Shown piece after piece: positions 15,190 through 22,453 of a stretch of DNA of 48,272 nucleotides (positions within the stretch are counted from its first letter, which is position 1; each line of letters begins with the position of its first letter). The stretch lies in assembly GCA_947626615.1 (NCBI GenBank), contig CANQSW010000001.1, positions 1-48,272 of the forward strand, given 5' to 3'. The notes beneath the pieces were generated by a model. It did no database searches. It was not told the origin of the DNA and worked only from the letters and a program-made list of their open reading frames with translations. Source of the stretch: an uncultured Peptococcaceae bacterium. GTDB taxonomy: Bacteria; Bacillota; Dehalobacteriia; UBA4068; UBA4997. Made by a program: the position numbers and the translations under genes.

Positions 15190-16308
15190 CTACTCTGCAG
15201 TCGCGTCCGGGTCAGTCGTGAATATCATGACCCACCAGACATATCCATCTGCATCCACGGAAACATCTATACCTGCTCTTGTATGAGTGGGATCCATGAC
15301 ATTGTCACGATGCGGCGGCGAAGCCATACAATCACTTACTAACAGATCCATATCAGCATAATGGATGCCGTAAGCAACGTTTTCGCCGCCCAGGACGTTA
15401 TCGTAGCCGACCTCCGGCAGGATCGTGCTCCAATCCCTGCCGTCTGGCCGCATATGCGGTGTTGGAGACCATTTCCATGCCACATCCTCGTCGATACGGA
15501 TTGCGGCGGCACGACATAATTCACCGTCCAGGATCGCTGGTTCCAGACCCTCCTTCGCTCGTTCAGCATTGAACTTCTCCAGCAATTGTTCGGGCAAAGT
15601 GCTTTGGTCAAAATAATACCAGCCTGCTTTCACCGGCGTTTCGCTGCGGCCATGCTCGTCAACAAAATTTGCTATCCTAACATATACGGAAGCAGCCTCG
15701 GCACGTGTCATATAGCCATAAGGATTGAACGTCATATCAGTGTTACCGGAGAAAATACCTAACTTGCAAGCCAACGTAACACGAGCTGGCCAGCCGCGAG
15801 TAAACTCCATATCATCATAAAGAGGTATAACGTTTTGATATTCCTCTGCAGGCGGTAAAGAACCTAACGAATCCAGAATGCTGTAAGAGATAGCTGCCGC
15901 CTTACAACGGAATATCGGGTCGGAGCTTTGCATGTTCCAAATATAGTTCAGACCATATTTTATGCAGACGTAATCGGTCGCGGTATACCATTCGTCACCC
16001 AAATTCAGGTCAGAATCGGCTTCAGCAGCCGCCACCTCGTTTGGGTAGAAGGCTCGCATCATTATCGCGATATATTCCCGTTTGGTGAGCTGGGCACCGG
16101 GGTCGAAAAGACGCTGCCCATTTACATCGGTGCCAACTCCCTCAATGGCACCATCGGCATAAGCGCGCTCTATATCACTATATGCCCAGTGTGTTTTAGG
16201 TACGTCCTTAAAAGTAGTCGGCGCTGCAAAAGCAGAAGTTGCCATAGTAATCACGAGCACCACTGTCAACAGCGTACAGATGAGGATCTTTGTGTTTTTA
16301 CTATGCAT
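15190..16308 (-). CDS. Secreted SLH-domain protein with CAP domain
   Basis: Product of 372 aa with a signal peptide (TMATSAFAA at about residues 21-29), SLH-type repeats (TFKDVPKTHWAYSDIERAYA; TFNPYGYMTRAEAASVYVRI), then a C-terminal CAP/SCP (YkwD-like) domain. CAP marks include LLEKFNAERAKEGLEP, HMRPDG, GENVAYG and SPPHRDNVMDPTHTRAGIDV. SLH repeats attach proteins to secondary cell-wall polymers; bacterial CAP domains are of uncertain biochemical function. GGAGG precedes ATG 16308. It follows the larger SLH protein in the same direction. Confidence 0.9.
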   Translation of the reverse strand: MHSKNTKILICTLLTVVLVITMATSAFAAPTTFKDVPKTHWAYSDIERAYADGAIEGVGTDVNGQRLFDPGAQLTKREYIAIMMRAFYPNEVAAAEADSDLNLGDEWYTATDYVCIKYGLNYIWNMQSSDPIFRCKAAAISYSILDSLGSLPPAEEYQNVIPLYDDMEFTRGWPARVTLACKLGIFSGNTDMTFNPYGYMTRAEAASVYVRIANFVDEHGRSETPVKAGWYYFDQSTLPEQLLEKFNAERAKEGLEPAILDGELCRAAAIRIDEDVAWKWSPTPHMRPDGRDWSTILPEVGYDNVLGGENVAYGIHYADMDLLVSDCMASPPHRDNVMDPTHTRAGIDVSVDADGYVWWVMIFTTDPDATAE

Positions 16309-16390
16309 GATTTGAGTGCCTCCTTTTTAGGAATTTTTTCTTGAAATGTCTTTGATCAAAACAGTATCTGTCAATAGTAAGACGACCATC

Positions 16391-16419
16391 CACCGTTCTT
16401 GTGTATCACAAGAACGGTG
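16391..16419. promoter_or_regulatory. Near-perfect 29-bp palindrome between SLH genes
   Basis: Two 13-base arms (CACCGTTCTTGTG and its exact complement) around a 3-base loop. No U-tract follows on either side, so it is not a standard intrinsic terminator. A TTGACA lies at 16369-16374 on the minus strand, just downstream, but its -10 is poor. An operator or activator site for the SLH-CAP gene is one reading; a processing hairpin is another. Confidence 0.5.
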
Positions 16420-16508
16420 AGATTATCCATTCTTTAGATCAAGTTATCGTTTGTTGTATCCCATCCTACTATATGCGGTATTATAGCAGCAGCTGTTTTG
16501 CAGGAGGT

Positions 16509-19490
16509 TTATTGGTTGTTTTGTACGAAGCGCATCATGATCGTTGCGATCTCGGCACGGGTCGCTTTACCGCCGGGATTCAGCGTACCGTCAGAGTTAC
16601 CGGCGATCAATCCTTTGGTATTAGCCCAAAGGATAGCGTCTTCAGCCCAGCCGCTTACCTTATTGTAATCTTTGAAACTGCTGCAAACGTTTCTGGCCTG
16701 AGCCTGATCGAATTCGGTATCGTAGCCGGCCTGCTCAGCATAGCGATAAAGTATCGCCGCCAATTCCTGACGGGTAATATCGCTGTTAGGAGCAAACTTG
16801 TTCTCACCGACACCGTTCACGACATTGCCGTTTGCCGCCCAATCGACTGCCTGAGCATACCATTGGTTCCTGGATACATCGCTGAAACCGACCGCCGTGG
16901 TGCTGGGCTGTCCGGCCATGCGATACATCACGGTAACGATCATAGCACGGCTGGCGTTATCGTTGGGACCAAAGATACCATTGGAAACTGCGCCCATCAG
17001 GTTCTCTTCAGAAGCCCACTTTACTGCACCGGCATACCATGATGTGACTTTTACATCGCGGAAGTCGCCTACATAGGAAACGCTGTTGTTAACAGCAGTA
17101 TTGTTGGCGGCAGCCTTTTCGGCAGCAGCTTTTTCCGCAGCAGCCTTTTCGGCAGCAGCAGCTTTTCTTTCTGCAGCCAAATCGCGCTCCACCTTGAAAT
17201 TTCCGTTACCATCAACGGAACAGAACACGGGAAGATCACCACCACCGTAATACCATACCGCTTTGCCGTCGATCTCAATAGGCTGACAGTCAGAGAGGAA
17301 AGCATCAGCGGTATAGATCTTGCCGCATCGACCGTCTCCGTCAACAATGGTATATTTGAGGGTTCCGGTGGTATTACCTTTAGCGTGCTCATTCCACAGG
17401 AGAACGAACTTGTTATTAGCGATCTTCACCAGCTGCGGGTTGCCTGCTGCGGCGATCTGACCGTTGGTATAAGAAGATACCTGATATTTCTTCACACCGC
17501 TCTTGGTCAAGTTATCTTTGTCCACCGCATAGATCACGATGTTATAGGCATTACTGCTGTCAAAGTTGCCGCTCTGTTCATCGATTGCACCGGCGATAAG
17601 ATAATTGGAACTGCTTTCCTCAAAACCGCCCAGTTTGAAGCCGGTAGTACTTTCGCCGATACCGCCGACAAACTCCTGTACGTTCAAGATCTCACTGTTT
17701 TCGCCGAGGAACTTCTCCTTGCCGGCGGCACCGTTAAAGCGTACTATGACAGCAGCCCGCGGATAACCGTCGCCGTGGTCCAATGTTACGATATTAGCGT
17801 TACTGTCAGCCAATATAAACTGGTTGAAGGAATGGGATACGTAGCCGTATCTGAACTGAACCACCTCATAGAACTTGTCAGTCAACTTCATATCGCTTTG
17901 ACGCAACACCAATGTCATGTTGGCCTGGTGGCAAAGACCGTCTGAGCTTCTGTACATTTTATGGCAGGTATGGATCAAAAGTTGGTCGCCGGCCTCGGTC
18001 ATACGCAGACTGCCAAAATCAAAGGGAACAGAGGTATTGGCGCCCATAAGACTGAACTGATCCAGTCTCCGCCAGTTTTTGTCATATTTTACGACACGAA
18101 TAACTTCCACACTGTCAGAGAAGGAAGGATTGCTCTGTCCAAATACCATAAAGTTATACATCTGACCGCTATAGAAGCCACCAAAGATAGGTAATTCCTG
18201 GTCGATCTTCTGAGATGTCAACAGATTAAATTTAGGATCGTAGTTTTCTATTAATACCTTTTTGCCATTACCTTCGTTAATAGCTTCAACACGAGTAAGA
18301 TTATCGTCTGCTCTTTGATACAGATAAGACCACACCGTCTTGCTGGGGAAGCGATAATACTCATTCTCTATAGTGCTGTAAGAATTGTTGGCGACAGCAT
18401 TAGGATCAGCCACTATAGGATCTTCTTCCGGGGCATCCAGCCGCGGTATCGTCTTAGTATAGGTATCGCCGCAGGTTTTACAAGTATAGGTCAGTTCGCC
18501 GTCATGGGTCGTAGTGGCGATCCTAGTCACCTTTTCCTCATATTTATGGCCCAGAGCGTTATAGGTCGAAATGACCTCACGTTCACCGCACTTTGTGCAC
18601 ACGCGGCTATAACTGCCCTCTTCCGTACAAGTGGGCTGGGTCGTCTCATATTTCCAGCTGTGATAGGTGCATTTAGGCGTCTCGGTCTTTTCGGTATAGG
18701 TATCACCGCAGACCGTGCAGGTATAGGTAGTGATACCATCTGCTACAGTCTTTCTATACTTGTGGCCGGTAGCTTTATAAGTCGTAATGACTTCACGTTC
18801 ACCACACTTTAAGCACACACGGCTATAACTGCCTTCTTCAGTGCAAGTGGCCCGGGTCGTTTCATATTTCCAGCTATGGGTACATTTAGGTGTCACGCCC
18901 TGTTCGATTTCGGCTTCGGTTTTAAGGCAGTTAGCACAGACACGGGTAATGACACCATTTACCTCAGCCTCTACAAATCTGTGGCCAAAGGGTGTGTAAG
19001 TCTCGACGACTTCATACTCACCGCAGACCAAACACGTACGTGTATAATTGCCGCCTTCCGTGCAGGTGGGATAATTCTTCTTATATTTCCAGGAGTGTTC
19101 TATGACGGGAAGCGTCTCAATTTTCTCCACAGTGCCGCAGACGCTGCACTTGCGCTGAACATAGCCCTCCTTAGTACAAGTCGCTTCTACTCTTTCTTCC
19201 TCCCAGACATGCTCACAGACAGTAGGCTGCTCCTGTTCCAATGGAGGTGTAGTTTCTGGTGCAGTCTCTGTCGTGTTTCCGCCCTGCGTTCCGGTATCGC
19301 CGCCTCCCTGAGGATCTCCCTGTTCAGAGGGCGTTCCCTCCTCGGGGCCGTTTTGCGGAGCTGTATTAACAGACGGCTCTGTTGTTGTGCTGCCGTTAGT
19401 CCCATCGGATTCTTCAGCCAGCGCTATCGAAGAAAACAGTATAAACATCATACCGACCAGCAAAATAACAGCAAATGTTCTCTTTCTCAT
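16509..19490 (-). CDS. Large surface protein: Cys/His repeats plus three SLH domains
   Basis: Secreted protein of 993 aa. A signal peptide (MRKRTFAVILLVGMMFILFS...) is followed by a Pro/Thr/Glu-rich linker, then about residues 92-350 with repeats of the form HSWKY...TCTEEGSYSRVCxKCGE...GHKY...YTCxxCGDTYT, each with paired CxxC and His positions. A large middle region (about 365-770) contains propeller-like repeats, then an AAAEK-type Ala/Lys/Glu stretch (about 780-805), and three SLH repeats to the C-terminus (FRDVKVTSWYAGAVKWASEE; FSDVSRNQWYAQAVDWAANG; last GGKATRAEIATIMMRF). Wall anchoring is inferred from SLH. No catalytic motif was recognised. Confidence 0.88.
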   Translation of the reverse strand: MRKRTFAVILLVGMMFILFSSIALAEESDGTNGSTTTEPSVNTAPQNGPEEGTPSEQGDPQGGGDTGTQGGNTTETAPETTPPLEQEQPTVCEHVWEEERVEATCTKEGYVQRKCSVCGTVEKIETLPVIEHSWKYKKNYPTCTEGGNYTRTCLVCGEYEVVETYTPFGHRFVEAEVNGVITRVCANCLKTEAEIEQGVTPKCTHSWKYETTRATCTEEGSYSRVCLKCGEREVITTYKATGHKYRKTVADGITTYTCTVCGDTYTEKTETPKCTYHSWKYETTQPTCTEEGSYSRVCTKCGEREVISTYNALGHKYEEKVTRIATTTHDGELTYTCKTCGDTYTKTIPRLDAPEEDPIVADPNAVANNSYSTIENEYYRFPSKTVWSYLYQRADDNLTRVEAINEGNGKKVLIENYDPKFNLLTSQKIDQELPIFGGFYSGQMYNFMVFGQSNPSFSDSVEVIRVVKYDKNWRRLDQFSLMGANTSVPFDFGSLRMTEAGDQLLIHTCHKMYRSSDGLCHQANMTLVLRQSDMKLTDKFYEVVQFRYGYVSHSFNQFILADSNANIVTLDHGDGYPRAAVIVRFNGAAGKEKFLGENSEILNVQEFVGGIGESTTGFKLGGFEESSSNYLIAGAIDEQSGNFDSSNAYNIVIYAVDKDNLTKSGVKKYQVSSYTNGQIAAAGNPQLVKIANNKFVLLWNEHAKGNTTGTLKYTIVDGDGRCGKIYTADAFLSDCQPIEIDGKAVWYYGGGDLPVFCSVDGNGNFKVERDLAAERKAAAAEKAAAEKAAAEKAAANNTAVNNSVSYVGDFRDVKVTSWYAGAVKWASEENLMGAVSNGIFGPNDNASRAMIVTVMYRMAGQPSTTAVGFSDVSRNQWYAQAVDWAANGNVVNGVGENKFAPNSDITRQELAAILYRYAEQAGYDTEFDQAQARNVCSSFKDYNKVSGWAEDAILWANTKGLIAGNSDGTLNPGGKATRAEIATIMMRFVQNNQ

Positions 19491-19531
19491 AATGTTTTTC
19501 CCTGCCTCCCCTGTAATAATATTTTTATTTT

Positions 19532-19558
19532 GTTTTGTTTTTCAAACAAAAACAAAAC
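19532..19558 (-). other. A/T hairpin in the 5' region of the large SLH gene
   Basis: GTTTTGTTTTT and AAAAACAAAAC form a perfect 11-bp stem with a 5-base loop about 45 bases upstream of ATG 19490. It could be a terminator for the upstream gene or a leader structure; no U-tract follows on the minus strand. Confidence 0.4.
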
Positions 19559-19625
19559 GCAAACGATAATTTAATACCAATATTTGTTATCGTCTAACTT
19601 ATCAGGTTGACAAACTTAAAAAGCT

Positions 19626-21767
19626 TCAATAGTCATAACTTCTGTATTTAGCCTCGTATACAGGGACTACATTATAAACATCATCATCAATTTTTCTTGT
19701 CTCGCCGTTTTCCCACATATAAAGCTCACCCTTGTGATAGTTAAGGTTATAATCATACAGATACAGAATACGTCCGCCGGGTATACTATAGAACTCGTAG
19801 ACATCATCTAAGGTCTCTACAATTTTACCATCCTGGTAGATCTTCAATGTACCATAAGCCTTATCGGCATTCCGATCTGTAAAATAAATCACTCTGTCGA
19901 AGTCACCACTCACTCCAACGTAATAGATATCTACACCGTGATCAATTTTTGTCTTGTTAATATAAAGTTCACCAATGTAATCTTTACAATCCTTGTAGTA
20001 TTGAAAATTGTCGCCACCTACAAAACAACAAAAACCAGTGTATACATTATTGTCATACAGCTCAGCTTTTCCAACAACGCCATTAGAAATAGAAATACGA
20101 TATAGATCACCGTAGTCTTTTTCGTCCGGAATATTGTCTAAATAGTAAACTACTGTGCCAGAAGAATTAATTTGAAATTTTTTGGCTTCCTTTACTTGTT
20201 CAATAAGCGTTGCGTTGTCTTTTACTGCAATATATTTATCTGACGAGGAGACTAAAGCAGCTTCAACCATTCCCTCAAGATCATAAATGTTTTTAACTTC
20301 GGAGAGTTTTACTTTTTCAAGATTGGATTGATTGTAAACTTCGTAAATAATAACAGGCTCATCGGATGCATAAGTACACTTATAAGTATAGCCATAAGAA
20401 TATTTATAGGCGCCACCCAATGCATCGGTGATTACGGTTGTCTCTGTGCCATTATAAAAGCAAAGAGAACTCCTAGGCCTCTCCATTTTTTTCCCTTCAA
20501 GGGAAGTTCTCAATTCGTCACGAGTTGCTTTTGCCCAATATGTCTCTAAGGCTGTAGAGTATTCCGTTTCCATACGATCATACTCGTTCTTCCAAGCCTC
20601 ATATGCATCTTCATATGCTTCATAAGCCGCATTATACTCAACATCAGAGCCATAGTCCCACCAGGAAGGAGCAATCGGAGCTTTAGGATAGTTAGGATAG
20701 CTCGGCTGTATCATAGAGTCATCAGCATCCTTCATGTCGTCTATTACATAATCCATCAGAGAAATCTCGTCGTCTTCACTGGTCAAGTAATAAATCTCTC
20801 CGGTTTCATAAATCTTAATCACATCATAAACGTTAGATGCGATTTTTACACTATCCTCACCTTCAACCTGCTTATATAAAGAATCTTCTTTAATGTAATA
20901 TGCAGTCTTTAAGTCGTTACTTAAGTATTCAAGAGAAGATACCTCACTTGCAATTTTTTCTTTGTCGTTATCTGCAGATTTACGATAAAAACTCCCCTCA
21001 GAATTGATATAAGCGATTTTTGTTCCGTCATCAGAAACGTTAAATTCTTTAACTTCACTGGCAATCTTATCCTTAGAGTCATCCGCAAGTTTATATTGAT
21101 ACAAACTTCCTTCTTCACCCTTGAGATAAGTAACAATACTTGTAGAAGTGTTTACGGTATAAGACTGAACATCAGAGTCGATCATAATTGCTTCGGATTC
21201 GGGTTTTCCAATCTCTCTGTAATAAAGATCGAACCTATACTCTTGACCGATCGTCCAGTAATTATCAATAATCTTATTGGGGAAAAAGATGTACTTACCA
21301 TCCTCACTCATATAAATACAGGCCCCTAAAGGTATATTTACTAAAGTTGTATTTCCCAAACCGCTATCATCGAGTCCAGAAGTCAACTGCAAAGCTTCGC
21401 TATCTTTCTTCAAATCAGAAAAGAAGATTTCGCCATCTTTTAAATAGAGCGCAAAGTCATTTTTAGCTTTACTTCCACTGGGCATCAGAGAGATCACGAG
21501 GATCAAAACTACTGCCAATGCTACGCCGATCCCACCAAATATAATTGTTTTTTTAGGAAACTTCTTCTTCTCGGCGAGAGCTGCAGGTCTTGCCTCGACA
21601 GGAACATCAGTTATTGATGCTCCACAACTTTGACAGAAAGCAAATTCGGTGCTTGTCTGCTTACCGCATTTAGGACAAAAAATAGTTTTATAAATCTTAG
21701 CACCGCAACCGTCACAGAACTTTACATCATCATTCAATTCCTTGTTGCATTTAGGGCACGTTATCAT
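19626..21767 (-). CDS. Double zinc-ribbon, single-TM protein with propeller-like ectodomain
   Basis: Product of 713 aa. Two N-terminal ribbons use Cys4/7/18/21 and Cys31/34/45/48; a basic linker and one TM helix (about 74-96) follow, then a long extracytoplasmic part. That part has repeats of about 40 residues containing KIASEV-type cores (DKIASEVKEF, EKIASEVSSL, VKIASNVYDV) and SLY/YYL strands, suggesting a beta-propeller of the DUF5050/TolB kind. An internal Pro/Tyr/Glu-rich helical insert lies near 365-430. No enzyme motif is seen. It has its own promoter and may be a sensor or scaffold (inference). Confidence 0.82.
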   Translation of the reverse strand: MITCPKCNKELNDDVKFCDGCGAKIYKTIFCPKCGKQTSTEFAFCQSCGASITDVPVEARPAALAEKKKFPKKTIIFGGIGVALAVVLILVISLMPSGSKAKNDFALYLKDGEIFFSDLKKDSEALQLTSGLDDSGLGNTTLVNIPLGACIYMSEDGKYIFFPNKIIDNYWTIGQEYRFDLYYREIGKPESEAIMIDSDVQSYTVNTSTSIVTYLKGEEGSLYQYKLADDSKDKIASEVKEFNVSDDGTKIAYINSEGSFYRKSADNDKEKIASEVSSLEYLSNDLKTAYYIKEDSLYKQVEGEDSVKIASNVYDVIKIYETGEIYYLTSEDDEISLMDYVIDDMKDADDSMIQPSYPNYPKAPIAPSWWDYGSDVEYNAAYEAYEDAYEAWKNEYDRMETEYSTALETYWAKATRDELRTSLEGKKMERPRSSLCFYNGTETTVITDALGGAYKYSYGYTYKCTYASDEPVIIYEVYNQSNLEKVKLSEVKNIYDLEGMVEAALVSSSDKYIAVKDNATLIEQVKEAKKFQINSSGTVVYYLDNIPDEKDYGDLYRISISNGVVGKAELYDNNVYTGFCCFVGGDNFQYYKDCKDYIGELYINKTKIDHGVDIYYVGVSGDFDRVIYFTDRNADKAYGTLKIYQDGKIVETLDDVYEFYSIPGGRILYLYDYNLNYHKGELYMWENGETRKIDDDVYNVVPVYEAKYRSYDY

Positions 21768-21789
21768 TGCGTCATCCTCCTACATACAA

Positions 21790-21817
21790 ATTATAAAACT
21801 GCTTTGATTTGTGTAAA
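21790..21817 (-). promoter_or_regulatory. Promoter of the propeller-like ribbon protein
   Basis: TTTACA (21812-21817), 16-base spacer, TATAAT (21790-21795) on the minus strand; it lies between the upstream ribbon gene and ATG 21767, giving a very short leader. Confidence 0.6.
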
Positions 21818-21825
21818 GATATCTC

Positions 21826-22446
21826 TTATTCTATAAGCAGAAGTTTCCATTTTCCATTTTCTTTTGTCATCGTAATTTGAACCAGCATATCAACAGATTC
21901 CTCTCCTTTTTTTGCAGTAATCTCTATATCTGCACCCTTAACTTGCGATATAGTACTAATATCAAAGTCCGGATAACTTGATTCTATTTCATATAATAAA
22001 CTATCTAACTTTCTTCCGGAGATCGTATAAATCTCCTGTATATCATAGCTCAGCTTGTAGTTGTGCCCTACAGATGATTCAAAGAAATCCAAATCATCCC
22101 CTACATTATTCTCGAAATAATACTCGACCCTGTCTACACTGTCATAATAAAATATATCGCTTGACAGATCAACCAGCGTATCAATATCATACTTCTCATA
22201 TGCAGTCATCACTTGCCGCAGCAGTCCATTGTACCCCATGTATTTTGGAACGATATTAAGTGCAATCACAACAACTACGATTAAAGCAATCGCCCCAACG
22301 AAAAGCTTAATTTTTGTTTTGGTTTTTTTCTGCTTTTTCTGATCTTGAATATCTGTTGATACTCTGTCAACCGGCGTTCCGCATTGATCGCATACATTGG
22401 CATCATCTGTCAATTCAGCACCACAATTACCACAAAATTTCGACAT
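21826..22446 (-). CDS. Zinc-ribbon, single-TM protein with small ectodomain
   Basis: Product of 206 aa. One ribbon (Cys5, Cys8, Cys19, Cys22), a Lys/Gln-rich linker, one TM helix (about 46-67) and an outer domain of about 135 residues with an alternating helix/strand pattern that could be NTF2/cone-like. The C-terminus DMLVQITMTKENGKWKLLLI resembles the last strands of NTF2-type folds. It starts 8 bases after the upstream vWA gene, so the two are likely co-transcribed. Function unknown. Confidence 0.8.
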   Translation of the reverse strand: MSKFCGNCGAELTDDANVCDQCGTPVDRVSTDIQDQKKQKKTKTKIKLFVGAIALIVVVVIALNIVPKYMGYNGLLRQVMTAYEKYDIDTLVDLSSDIFYYDSVDRVEYYFENNVGDDLDFFESSVGHNYKLSYDIQEIYTISGRKLDSLLYEIESSYPDFDISTISQVKGADIEITAKKGEESVDMLVQITMTKENGKWKLLLIE

Positions 22447-22453
22447 AAGTAAT

